A stretch of DNA of 42,750 nt from Siminovitchia fordii DSM 16014 = CIP 108821. GTDB taxonomy: Bacteria > Bacillota > Bacilli > Bacillales > Bacillaceae_C. Shown in pieces: positions 8,749-16,855 of this stretch (position 1 is the stretch's first letter; each line of letters begins with the position of its first letter). The notes beneath the pieces were generated by a model. It had not been told where the DNA came from. It made no database searches and saw nothing but the letters and a program-made list of their open reading frames with translations. The stretch covers positions 1-42,750 of the forward strand of contig NZ_KB894712.1 of assembly GCF_000374565.1 (NCBI RefSeq), written 5' to 3'. The position numbers and the translations under genes are program-made.

Positions 8749-9005
8749 GGCAAATGCCTCCGGAATATTACAAACAGTTGGAAGAACTTCAGGCGATGGA
8801 TTTTGTCATTGTAGAACTAACCCTTTACCTGGATACTCATCCAGGAGATATGGAAGCCATCCGCCAATACAATGAGTTTGTAAAAAAAAGAAAAGCATTT
8901 GTAAGTCAATTTGAAAAGGAATTCGGGCCGCTCACAAGTTTCGGTTACAGTTTTTCCAAATATCCATGGGAATGGAAAAAAGCTCCGTGGCCATGGCAAG
9001 TATGA
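8745..9005 (+). CDS. cotJB: Spore coat protein CotJB
   Basis: CotJB, 86 residues, the usual size. It is a small helical protein with the family pattern QLQ-like LEELQAMDFVIVELTLYLDTHP and an aromatic C-terminus (YPWEWKKAPWPW). It is made with CotJA and CotJC and is required for normal coat assembly of the set. AAAGGAGGGG lies before its ATG inside the end of cotJA. Its biochemical role is not established. Confidence 0.93.
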   Translation: MRQMPPEYYKQLEELQAMDFVIVELTLYLDTHPGDMEAIRQYNEFVKKRKAFVSQFEKEFGPLTSFGYSFSKYPWEWKKAPWPWQV

Positions 9006-9044
9006 TTCGTTATTAAAGCTTATTTCAAGGAGGTCTTTCCCCTT

Positions 9045-9614
9045 ATGTGGGTATATGAAAAAAAATTACAATATCCAGTTCGTGTAAGCCAGTGCAATCC
9101 GATGCTGGCAAAATTTTTGATTGAGCAGTATGGAGGTGCCGATGGTGAATTGGCTGCAGCCCTTCGTTATTTGAACCAGCGCTATTCGATCCCTGATTCG
9201 GTGATCGGGCTTTTAACGGATATCGGAACAGAGGAATTAGCGCACCTGGAGATGATTGCCACAATGGTTTATAAACTTGTAAAAGACGCGACTCCAGAAC
9301 AATTAAAAGAAGCTGGGCTTGGAGCCCATTATGCAGATCATGATAAAGCATTGTTTTACCATAACGCTGCAGGAGTTCCATGGACAGCGACTTACATTCA
9401 AGCCAAAGGCGACCCGATTGCTGATTTGTATGAAGATATAGCTGCCGAAGAAAAGGCGAGGGCTACTTACCAATGGATCATTAATATGAGTGATGATCCA
9501 GATTTGAACGACGGATTGCGCTTTTTAAGAGAGCGGGAAATCATTCACTCCCAGCGCTTCCGTGAAGCAGTGGAAATACTTAAAGAGGAACGGGACAGAA
9601 AAAAAGTTTTCTAA
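9045..9614 (+). CDS. cotJC: Spore coat protein CotJC, manganese-catalase family
   Basis: CotJC, 189 residues, a ferritin-like four-helix protein of the manganese catalase family that is deposited in the spore coat with CotJA. Metal-ligand type Glu/His positions are visible in GGADGELAAALRY, GTEELAHLEM, EDIAAEEKAR and REREIIHSQRF, so the di-manganese site appears complete; peroxide breakdown is inferred. AAGGAGG lies about nine bases before the ATG at 9045. A 17-bp-stem terminator follows at once. A decayed copy of the last third of this gene with its terminator is found 1.2 kb downstream. Confidence 0.94.
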   Translation: MWVYEKKLQYPVRVSQCNPMLAKFLIEQYGGADGELAAALRYLNQRYSIPDSVIGLLTDIGTEELAHLEMIATMVYKLVKDATPEQLKEAGLGAHYADHDKALFYHNAAGVPWTATYIQAKGDPIADLYEDIAAEEKARATYQWIINMSDDPDLNDGLRFLREREIIHSQRFREAVEILKEERDRKKVF

Positions 9615-9619
9615 TGTAT

Positions 9620-9664
9620 AAAGATTATCAAATCTTACTTTATAAGATTTGATAATCTTTTTTT
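9620..9664 (+). terminator. Terminator of cotJABC
   Basis: A 17-bp AT-rich perfect stem (arms 9620-9636 and 9644-9660) with a 7-nt loop and a run of seven T. It starts three bases past the cotJC stop region and is duplicated near 10786-10830. Confidence 0.88.
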
Positions 9665-9866
9665 CCGCATTATTCGATTCTTGTATTCATTATTGAGGAT
9701 CTTTCCAAGAACCGCCTTTTTGGACAATGTTACTGTTTTCTTTGTTATTTTCTCACTTTTACTAAGATATAAAAACTTCTCTTAGAAAATACGTTCATTC
9801 TGTTACTTGGTTTCATTTTATGTTATAAATGCAGAATATTATAACTTTTACCAATGGTATTGGAGA

Positions 9867-10075
9867 ATGACCACAACTAAAATAATTAATCAGCAAATAG
9901 TAATTAATCTGGAGAAGGAATTGGGTTTGATGTTTGTTTTAAAATCAGGTGTTTACTGAAAATGTAGCCTCTGCAGTCATAAGGAATACTAAATAAAAAA
10001 CTTGAAGTAGTAGAAAGGCAAGGGCTTACAAAAAGAGTTGAGATTTATGTAGGGTGGCACTGGGCAACATTTTAA
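9867..10075 (+). pseudogene. Possible decayed small gene
   Basis: ATG at 9867 opens a 30-codon frame ending in a stop, and two further short protein-like runs follow in shifted frames (about 9960-9990 and 9991-10075, the last reading LEVVERQGLTKRVEIYVGW before ...HWATF and a stop). Together they look like one reading frame broken by frameshifts. I recognise no family. The rest of 9665-9866 is AT-rich with no gene visible. Confidence 0.25.
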
Positions 10076-10077
10076 AA

Positions 10078-10206
10078 TCAATCACGAATAAGTATTTTTC
10101 GTTTGGTTATCTCTTTTTTAAGTAACTGAATAAAGTTCACGTCGAGCTCTATTTCTTTGGCTTTCTTATAAGCCAAAACTAACGACTCATCAGACAACTT
10201 ATCCAT
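10078..10206 (-). CDS. sda: Sda-like sporulation histidine kinase inhibitor
   Basis: A 42-residue protein starting MDKLSDESLVLAYKKAKEI that matches the Sda family (LSDELL...A....L...FI.L...EI.RR): a helical hairpin that, in B. subtilis, binds the sporulation kinases KinA and KinB and blocks phosphorelay entry. Here the second helix reads LDVNFIQLLKKEITKR. I place the start at ATG 10206 because AAAGGGGAAG lies nine bases upstream; the 22 extra upstream codons do not resemble Sda. No clear DnaA box cluster is seen upstream, unlike the checkpoint sda of B. subtilis, and the setting (between gene relics downstream of cotJ) differs from the canonical sda locus. It may be an extra paralogue. Confidence 0.72.
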   Translation of the reverse strand: MDKLSDESLVLAYKKAKEIELDVNFIQLLKKEITKRKILIRD

Positions 10207-10272
10207 ATTTTTATTCTTCCCCTTTAGCTTCATTAAAATCTCAAAACACTGACATGATACAACACTAGACAA

Positions 10273-10617
10273 TTTAAAGAAAGAAATATGTTTATATACA
10301 GATAAAATAATTGTGTATTAATTGCTCATTGCCCATTATGATGGATGAAAAAAATACTTGATAAGCGCTTTAAACTTTTCTAAACTTTGCACTAAACGAG
10401 AAATTAATTTTTTCTGTCTTTCATGTTTTGATCATGACTGCATATTTCATTTTACCGGTTTTCTCAGTTATAACTGTACTATTAACCATGGTACAGGGAT
10501 CTTTGCCGATGTGACCGGCCTTGTTCGTAAGCGGAGAAAAAGCTAAATGATCAGTTATATGCAGAACCTTCGAGTTACGGAGGAATGTCAACTTGTAGCA
10601 ATGGATATGTTTGATAC
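10273..10617. other. Intergenic stretch, no firm gene
   Basis: AT-rich sequence upstream of the sda-like gene. A 62-codon plus-strand frame (10358-10546) begins at TTG without a good binding site; its end reads NHGTGIFADVTG, a pattern seen in small secreted or hypothetical proteins, so it may be a gene relic. I cannot assign it. Confidence 0.3.
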
Positions 10618-10849
10618 TTACACCCTTTATAAGAAGATAATTTCATTGAATATAAGGCGAGGGCTACTTATATGAGTGATGATGCAGGTTTTAAAGAAAG
10701 CGGGAGATCGTCCACTCCCAGTGCTTCCGTGAAACAGTGGAGATACTTAAAGAGGAGCAGGACAGGAAAGAAGTTTTGAAATGTAAAAAGATTATCAAAT
10801 CCTACTCCGTAAGATTTGATAATCTTTTTTATCCCATTATACGATTCAT
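10618..10849 (+). pseudogene. Decayed duplicate of the cotJC 3' end
   Basis: From about 10654 to 10849 the DNA repeats cotJC 3' sequence at 9453-9682: shared stretches include AAGGCGAGGGCTACTTA, ATGAGTGATGAT, CACTCCCAG.GCTTCCGTGAA and AGATACTTAAAGAGGA-like blocks, with two internal deletions and many substitutions that break the frame. The similarity continues past the stop through the terminator hairpin and its flank (ATTAT.CGATTC). Weaker similarity extends upstream to about 10618. It is a non-functional fragment from a local duplication. Confidence 0.8.
10786..10830. terminator. Duplicated terminator, now shared with the MFS gene
   Basis: A stem of 14 bp (AAGATTATCAAATC pairing with GATTTGATAATCTT) with runs of T on both strands. 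It derives from the cotJC terminator copy and lies 19 bases past the stop of the convergent MFS gene, so it probably ends that transcript too. Confidence 0.75.
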
Positions 10850-12066
10850 CATCTTGACGTTATTTCCGAAACCGCTTCATCAAACTCCTCTTTTTCCGGG
10901 CGATTCAACCTTGTTGATAATAAAAGGGCCATTGCCAATAATACGACACAAAGCCACAAGGCAGCAGAAATACCGCCGAGTTTGTCCGCAAGCAGTCCTC
11001 CAAGACCAGGTCCAAGTATCTGCCCTCCTGCAAAATAGATAGTCACATATCCCAGAGCGATTGGCGCAAATGATTGATGGATCTGCTCTGTAGAAAGTGC
11101 CTGGATGAGGGAAAGCATGCCCACAAACGTAAAGCCCCAAAGGGTTTGACTGATGATAAAACCTGAATAAACTGGAATCAGTATGGGAATCAATATGGCA
11201 AATCCCCCTAGGAAAATGGTGATACACAAAGATAATTTTCTTCCAATTTTATCGGAGACAGCTCCCCATACTGGCCCGCTGAATATGCTCATGCCCCCTC
11301 CTAAAGCCATGACTGTCCCTGCATTGTTTTCATTTATACCTGCCTCAAGTATGTAGCTGAAAAAGAAGCTTTGCGGTATTAAATAGGCAAAACCGATTAA
11401 CCCGTAGATGACAGCGACCAGGAGGACACCTTTATGAAAGTATACTTCCTTAAATAAAGACTCGTCCTTGTTACCGTTCTGGCGTGCAGGCACAGGAGGA
11501 TCTTTCAAAACCCTAACCGCAATTAAAGTAGTAATGATAGAAACAAGGCCAAAAAGAAGCCAAAGATAACGCCAGCCGTCATTGAAAAACCATAGATTAA
11601 AAGGTGGTGCAAGAATACTTGCGATAAGGGTTCCCAACCCCATTCCGCCTAACAAAAGTCCAATCATCAATCCCCTGTTATTCGGAAACCACCCTACAAC
11701 AATATTTACAAGCGGCGTGTACCCGAAAGCGGTGCCAACACCAAGCATAATCATACCAATAAGAGAGGTGATATAATTTTCTACAAAAAATAATACCATA
11801 CACCCTCCGGCTAGAATCATAAGACTGATGACTATGAGCGGCTTAGATCCCCATTTGGATGCCATGATTCCTACAATCAGTACCATGACAAGATAACCGA
11901 TGGCCGTGGTAGTGCCCAACATCCCCGCCTGTTGATAGGACAGATGAAGACTATCCCTCATATAAGGCATCAAGATCCCGTATGCCATCCTGCCGAATCC
12001 TGATATACATATCGTAATCAAGATACTGACTATAGCGTATATCAACATTTTTTTCCGCTGTTCCAT
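10849..12066 (-). CDS. MFS transporter, YbfB/YjiJ-like
   Basis: A 405-residue major facilitator with about 12 hydrophobic segments and a hydrophilic loop in the middle (about residues 195-215). GRMAYGILMPYMRDSL in the first helix and WGSKP / GAVSDKIGRKLSL in the loops after helices 2 and 8 fit the family. Substrate unknown; similar proteins include the YbfB group and oxalate/formate-type exchangers. Start at ATG 12066 after GGGGTGGAGGA; 19 further upstream codons have no support. Convergent with the cotJ region and ended by a duplicated terminator. Not clearly linked to its neighbour, the PfpI-family gene. Confidence 0.85.
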   Translation of the reverse strand: MEQRKKMLIYAIVSILITICISGFGRMAYGILMPYMRDSLHLSYQQAGMLGTTTAIGYLVMVLIVGIMASKWGSKPLIVISLMILAGGCMVLFFVENYITSLIGMIMLGVGTAFGYTPLVNIVVGWFPNNRGLMIGLLLGGMGLGTLIASILAPPFNLWFFNDGWRYLWLLFGLVSIITTLIAVRVLKDPPVPARQNGNKDESLFKEVYFHKGVLLVAVIYGLIGFAYLIPQSFFFSYILEAGINENNAGTVMALGGGMSIFSGPVWGAVSDKIGRKLSLCITIFLGGFAILIPILIPVYSGFIISQTLWGFTFVGMLSLIQALSTEQIHQSFAPIALGYVTIYFAGGQILGPGLGGLLADKLGGISAALWLCVVLLAMALLLSTRLNRPEKEEFDEAVSEITSR

Positions 12067-12236
12067 TCCTCCACCCCGCCGGCAAATAAATAATACTGTT
12101 CTATCAAAAAATTTTTTGAACAAAGGTGTATCAATTGTATCAAAAAGACGATTATCTGAAAAAATAATTACAAAAAAAGCGCCCCAAAACCATTAAAGCA
12201 GGTTAATGAGGCTACATTTTATTCATATTCAAATCT

Positions 12237-12788
12237 CTACTTTAATAATTTAATAAACTCACGCATAAAACCCGGTAAATCAGGCCATGCGTGTCCGGAG
12301 ACAAGATTTTCGTGTACATGGAGAGGTTCTTCGATATAAGTGGCTCCACAGGCGGATACGTCAGGCCTGCATGCGGTATAAGCAGTAAATTCACGGCCCT
12401 TCATCAAATCCGGGACAATGGCCAGCACCTGTGCTGCATGACAAATTGCGCCTACTGGTTTATTTTCCTCAAAGAAGTGGCGAAGAATACCTGGCATTGC
12501 GTCATCAAGACGAATATACTCTGGAGCACGTCCTCCCGGAATGATCAGTCCATCATATTCGGATGGATCGATATCGGCAAATGCAACATGGGAATCAATA
12601 CCATAGGCAGGCTTTTCAACATATGTTTCCATCCCTTCTACAAAATCATGGCTGACCGTTTGCAGTTTCTTGATGGATGGGGAAGCGATCGTTACATCAA
12701 ACCCCTCTTCAAGGCAACGATAGTAAGGATAAAATATTTCCAGTGCTTCTACTGCATCTCCAGTCACAATCAAGATTTTTCTACTCAC
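12237..12788 (-). CDS. DJ-1/PfpI family protein
   Basis: A 183-residue DJ-1/PfpI-superfamily protein of the YhbO/PfpI type. The nucleophile elbow is GAICHAAQ (Cys116, His117), Glu14 is the acidic partner and the GGRAPEYIR loop is typical. Members act as glyoxalase/deglycase-like or stress proteins; some were described as proteases. The catalytic Cys is intact, so enzyme activity is likely but the substrate is not predictable. GTG start at 12788 with GGGGG seven bases upstream. Its own transcription unit; a weak AT-rich hairpin lies downstream near 12192-12210. Confidence 0.88.
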   Translation of the reverse strand: MSRKILIVTGDAVEALEIFYPYYRCLEEGFDVTIASPSIKKLQTVSHDFVEGMETYVEKPAYGIDSHVAFADIDPSEYDGLIIPGGRAPEYIRLDDAMPGILRHFFEENKPVGAICHAAQVLAIVPDLMKGREFTAYTACRPDVSACGATYIEEPLHVHENLVSGHAWPDLPGFMREFIKLLK

Positions 12789-12891
12789 ACTTATTCCCCC
12801 ACTCCATTATGATGATTACCTCTGTATACTCATATTCGACCCATCTTTCCAATTTCCTCCCAAATACCGCAATAAAATCCGAATGGATAAG

Positions 12892-15276
12892 CTATTTCAT
12901 ACTTAAAAACTTTCTTTCAAATGTATCTGCAGACATTGGATGACCAATATAATAGCCCTGTGCATATTTACAAGTGGTTTGCAATAAGAAGTCCAAATCG
13001 GCTTTTGTTTCAACTCCCTCAGCAACAACATCTAAAAATAGATGTTGGGCCAGTGATAAAATACATTTTACAATGGCCGCATTCTCTTTATTGTTTGATA
13101 TGCCGGTGATAAAAGACTTATCGATTTTCAATATATTTATCGGATATTTTTGCAAGTAACCAAAAGAAGAATAACCCGTGCCAAAATCATCTATAGATAT
13201 TTTCACTCCAAGGTTTTTTAATTCATGCAATTTTTCGATTGTAAATGTATGATCCATTATGGCTATACCCTCAGTAATTTCCAATTCAAGATATTTCGGA
13301 TCAAGTTTTGTTTCGTTTAAAATTTGTGAAACTGATTCAATAAAATTGTGTTCATTAAATTGTTTCATTGAAATATTTACAGCTATTTTTAAAGGAGGAA
13401 GACCCTGCTCCTGCCACTTTTTATTTTGCAGGCATGCTTCCCTCAAAATCCATTTGCCAATTGGTAGTATTAGATTGGTTTCTTCCGCCAAGGAAATGAA
13501 TTCACCAGGAGTTACATTCCCTAATTCGTTATTATTCCATCGTATCAAAGCCTCCACACCGGAGATCTCTTTCGATCGAAGATTCAACTGAGGCTGGAAG
13601 TTCAATTTGAATTCATTATTTTCCAATGCCATTCGGAGCTGTTTCTCTATAGTCATTTTGCGATGAAGACTTTTATTGATCTCGGGAGTGTAAAACTCAA
13701 ACCCATTCTTGTTCTTTTCTTTTACAGCATACATGGCGGCATCGGCATGTTTCATTAATTTTATGGAATGTTCACCATTATCGGGATATATACTTATACC
13801 TATACTTGGAGTGATATATAAACTATATTTTTCAACCACGATGGGTTTTTTAAACGTGTCAAGAATATGATGGGCAAGGTTTGATACAGATTGAATTGAA
13901 CATTCTTGAAAGATGAATGTAAACTCATCTCCACCTATGCGATATACCCTAACTTGACGTTTCAATTCATCAATAACTGATTGAAGGAGGCTTGATATTT
14001 CTATCAAAAGCAGATCGCCTATATCATGACCCAGTGTATCATTTATATTTTTAAATCCGTCCAAGTCCATATATAAAAGGGCCAACTGTTTATCACGTTT
14101 TTCAGCTGCCTTGATTGCTTGGTTCAAATCCTCATCAAACAACCTCCTGTTCGGCAATTGGGTCAGTGAATCATGATAGGCAAGGTTTCTAATCTTATCT
14201 TCCTGTTCCTTTAATTCGGTAATATCAGATGAAACCCCCAATACCAGGCTTTCCTCAGCGGTTTGAACAGGTATTTTATAAGTTTTCAACCACTTTTTAT
14301 TCCCACGTACATCTCTGATTTCTTCCTCAGTCGCATAGACATTGTCCGTGTTATCAAATTCAGTTTTAGAAAAATACTCCGGGATTTTTTTTTCAACGTC
14401 CTCATCAGATTTGCCGATAATATCTTTAGAGTCTAATCCATGTAAATCTGCAAAAGCCTTATTAGCCAAAGTATATATTCCGTCCTGGTTTTTAGCATAA
14501 ATATAGTTGGGATTGAGATCGATCAGTTTTTGCAGAAAACTTCTTTGATTGTCAAGAGCTTGATTCATTTTATTTACCACTTGGACATGCAGCCGCAAAG
14601 AAAGAACAAAGGTCGAAATGGCAAAAAATACAACAGCGATACCGCTAGGATATAACATGGTTTCCGGGATAATGTTTAGCATTCCAAAAGCGTATCCTAT
14701 CGTAATCGCAATGATAAAAAAGAAAAGGAATGATCTATATTCATCATTTTTCATTTCCAAGATCAACACTACGCAAGCAATAACTCCGACAATGAATAAG
14801 GCTACATTTGAATGGAATGCCCATGAGTGCGCACCATAAATGGGAAAGTAAAAACTAGCATGCTTATCCGATTCTATTAAAATGATATCTTCAATACCTT
14901 CTTTGCCCCATCCCAGTAAATAAACGATGAGGCTCCAAAAATAAAATAAGAAAACAACATATTTATTTATCAATAAATTCCATGCAATTCCGAGATTATC
15001 TGTTATCATTTCTTTTCCAATCGAATAAGCAATATGAAATAATGCCGGTGATAACATAATAGATCCGATACGGAGAAGCCTGAACCAAAAGTCTATTGAT
15101 TCTTTCGAGAGGAAAGAGTACGCATATAAAACCGTTACATCAAATTGCCAAACGCTTGCCAAAAATAAAAAGAGAAATAGAGTCCGTGACAGCTTTTTCT
15201 CTCTAAGGATTTTCAAAAGTAAAAATCCGATTAATATGGGGATGACAGCAATTAAGGTAGATATAATTAAATTCAT
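12892..15276 (-). CDS. Membrane PAS-GGDEF-EAL cyclic-di-GMP protein
   Basis: A 794-residue bifunctional-type c-di-GMP protein. Seven hydrophobic segments fill about residues 1-230 (a 7TM sensory-type region), followed by a PAS domain (about 245-355), a GGDEF domain with an intact GGDEF motif (about 448-452) and an EAL domain with intact EAL (about 575), EITEG, DDFGTGYSS and AEGVET motifs. Both the cyclase and phosphodiesterase sites therefore look functional; the inhibitory RxxD site before GGDEF is absent (KRQV at that place). Start at ATG 15276 behind GGGAG. It begins 20 bases after the stop of a ketosynthase-like gene, so the two form an operon. Net activity cannot be told from sequence. 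Confidence 0.93.
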   Translation of the reverse strand: MNLIISTLIAVIPILIGFLLLKILREKKLSRTLFLFLFLASVWQFDVTVLYAYSFLSKESIDFWFRLLRIGSIMLSPALFHIAYSIGKEMITDNLGIAWNLLINKYVVFLFYFWSLIVYLLGWGKEGIEDIILIESDKHASFYFPIYGAHSWAFHSNVALFIVGVIACVVLILEMKNDEYRSFLFFFIIAITIGYAFGMLNIIPETMLYPSGIAVVFFAISTFVLSLRLHVQVVNKMNQALDNQRSFLQKLIDLNPNYIYAKNQDGIYTLANKAFADLHGLDSKDIIGKSDEDVEKKIPEYFSKTEFDNTDNVYATEEEIRDVRGNKKWLKTYKIPVQTAEESLVLGVSSDITELKEQEDKIRNLAYHDSLTQLPNRRLFDEDLNQAIKAAEKRDKQLALLYMDLDGFKNINDTLGHDIGDLLLIEISSLLQSVIDELKRQVRVYRIGGDEFTFIFQECSIQSVSNLAHHILDTFKKPIVVEKYSLYITPSIGISIYPDNGEHSIKLMKHADAAMYAVKEKNKNGFEFYTPEINKSLHRKMTIEKQLRMALENNEFKLNFQPQLNLRSKEISGVEALIRWNNNELGNVTPGEFISLAEETNLILPIGKWILREACLQNKKWQEQGLPPLKIAVNISMKQFNEHNFIESVSQILNETKLDPKYLELEITEGIAIMDHTFTIEKLHELKNLGVKISIDDFGTGYSSFGYLQKYPINILKIDKSFITGISNNKENAAIVKCILSLAQHLFLDVVAEGVETKADLDFLLQTTCKYAQGYYIGHPMSADTFERKFLSMK

Positions 15277-15296
15277 ACTTCCACTCCCGATGAAAC

Positions 15297-16475
15297 CTAA
15301 TATTTATTAAGAAGAAGACATGTATTGTTTCCGCCAAGACCATGTGTTGTGATTGCAACTCTATTCACCGGCCGATAGATAGTGTCATAAACGATCGGTA
15401 AACCTTCAAACCCTTCACCTTCGGTAAATAATGTAGGCGGAATAAAATTATACTCCATTGAAATTAAAGCGGAGATAACTTGAATGACTCCCATTGCTCC
15501 AAAAGAGTGCCCGAGCGCGCCTTTGATTGATGTGATCGGAACGGATTGTCCAAATAAGTGTTGATGTACATAACATTCTATTTGATCATTTACATGCAGA
15601 CCCAAGGCTTGACTGTTAACATAATCAGGAACTTGGCCGTTTACTGCATTCTTTAATGCACTAAGCATCAAATTACCTAATGCATTAGTATTCAACGATT
15701 GTGAACCTTCATTGTTTGAATGGATCCCTTCAATCTTTCCAAAAATCGTTGCTCCTCTTCGGATAGCATTTTCTTCTTTTTCCAATATTAAAACGCCTGC
15801 CCCTTCAGACATGACAAACCCTTTATGTTTTTTTGAAAATGGCACCCCCGTCTGCCCTACTCCTTTATTAATTTCTATCTGTCGTAATTTATTGAAACCG
15901 AATGTCGACCATTGTCCTAGTGAAGCATCGGCACCCCCAACAATACACATGTCTGTTTGGTTTTGCTCCAATAGCAGCTTACCCAACAGGATTGCATCTG
16001 ATCCAGCAGTGCAACCGGTTGTTAACGTGAATACCTGTCCATTTATACCGAGATGAGAGGCTACCGAAGAAGAAACCATATGTGAATCGACTAACGAAAC
16101 ACCATGAATGGGGTACTTCTTAAAATCAGTAGCCAAAACTGAATATTCTTCAATTTCTTTTATACTGCCAACTGCGGTCCCCATAATGACGGCAATCCGA
16201 GAAGGGTCTTTGCCTGACACTTCTGCCATTTTGATAGCATCATCAGAAGCAGCCATGGCAAGCCGGCTTACCCTGGAATGCCGTTTATAATTTCTTTCCT
16301 TGATCATTACAAAATCATGGTCTACAACCCCCGCAACAATATGAGAGTCGTTTGGCCCAATACTTTTTAATATTTTCAGCTTGCAAATCCCTTTTTCCAA
16401 AACCTCTTTAAAATCTTCTTTATAATCAATACCTGGAGCTTTTACCCCGTATCCCGTGATAACAATATCCCCCAT
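15297..16475 (-). CDS. Beta-ketoacyl synthase-like protein, altered active site
   Basis: A 392-residue protein with the whole FabF/KAS II fold (thiolase superfamily). The nucleophile is present (Cys155 in LTTGCTAGSD), as are Lys318 and His323 (IKGALGHSFGA) and a GLGGNN C-terminal loop. The first catalytic His is missing: the family block DYVNAHGTSTP...D..E reads DYVNSQALGLHVND here, so Gln289 stands in for His303 of E. coli FabF and the GTST motif is lost, in a gap-free alignment. Normal condensation is therefore doubtful. GGGTGAT precedes the ATG. No acyl carrier protein, ketoreductase or other fatty-acid genes are near; the downstream partner is the GGDEF-EAL protein. The product is unknown. 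Confidence 0.85.
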   Translation of the reverse strand: MGDIVITGYGVKAPGIDYKEDFKEVLEKGICKLKILKSIGPNDSHIVAGVVDHDFVMIKERNYKRHSRVSRLAMAASDDAIKMAEVSGKDPSRIAVIMGTAVGSIKEIEEYSVLATDFKKYPIHGVSLVDSHMVSSSVASHLGINGQVFTLTTGCTAGSDAILLGKLLLEQNQTDMCIVGGADASLGQWSTFGFNKLRQIEINKGVGQTGVPFSKKHKGFVMSEGAGVLILEKEENAIRRGATIFGKIEGIHSNNEGSQSLNTNALGNLMLSALKNAVNGQVPDYVNSQALGLHVNDQIECYVHQHLFGQSVPITSIKGALGHSFGAMGVIQVISALISMEYNFIPPTLFTEGEGFEGLPIVYDTIYRPVNRVAITTHGLGGNNTCLLLNKY

Positions 16476-16748
16476 GCAATCACCCAGTTCTATTTTTTAT
16501 ATTTTTACTTTTTTGATAAATCTTTATCTGCAGTTCATCCATTTTGCCTTTTAAGATTAATATTTTACTATATTTCTCGGAAACAGTCGATTATCGCTGA
16601 ATCTTATCACTCTTTATATCTTTTAACACGGGTTATTAGACGTATTTGAAATGATCATTTTATACCATTATTGGAAACTAAACGTACAACTCATATAAAA
16701 TGAGGCAGCATATTTGGTTTTTCGTAAAGAAGCATTGGAAGATGCATG
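16476..16748. other. Intergenic region upstream of the ketosynthase-like gene
   Basis: About 270 bases without a convincing gene. It must hold the promoter of the minus-strand ketosynthase operon, but no strong -35/-10 pair stands out. A plus-strand frame running through 16690-16850 lacks a start and is crossed by the metE terminator. Confidence 0.3.
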
Positions 16749-16794
16749 TAAAAAAGCCCAGGAATTTCAAATGAAATACCTGGACTTGTTTTTA
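16749..16794 (-). terminator. Terminator of the metI-yitJ-metE operon
   Basis: On the minus strand AAGTCCAGG pairs with CCTGGGCTT (one U-G), with a second inner stem (ATTTC/GAAAT), followed by seven T. It lies about 70 bases past metE. Confidence 0.85.
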
Positions 16795-16855
16795 AATCAT
16801 TTCACTTTGGGAAAATACTGTTCCATAAATTGAAATGAAGAACCTTTTGTCTCGA

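Noticed and set aside
10306-10320. DnaA box upstream of the sda-like gene (TGTGTATTA)
   Set aside because: It has one mismatch and stands alone; the sda checkpoint promoter needs a cluster.
12190-12212. Terminator after the PfpI gene
   Set aside because: The CATTAA/TTAATG stem is only 6 AT pairs with four T, too weak to call.
16690-16850. Plus-strand reading frame with protein-like text (RKEALEDACKKAQEF)
   Set aside because: It has no start codon or binding site in frame, and the metE terminator runs through it.
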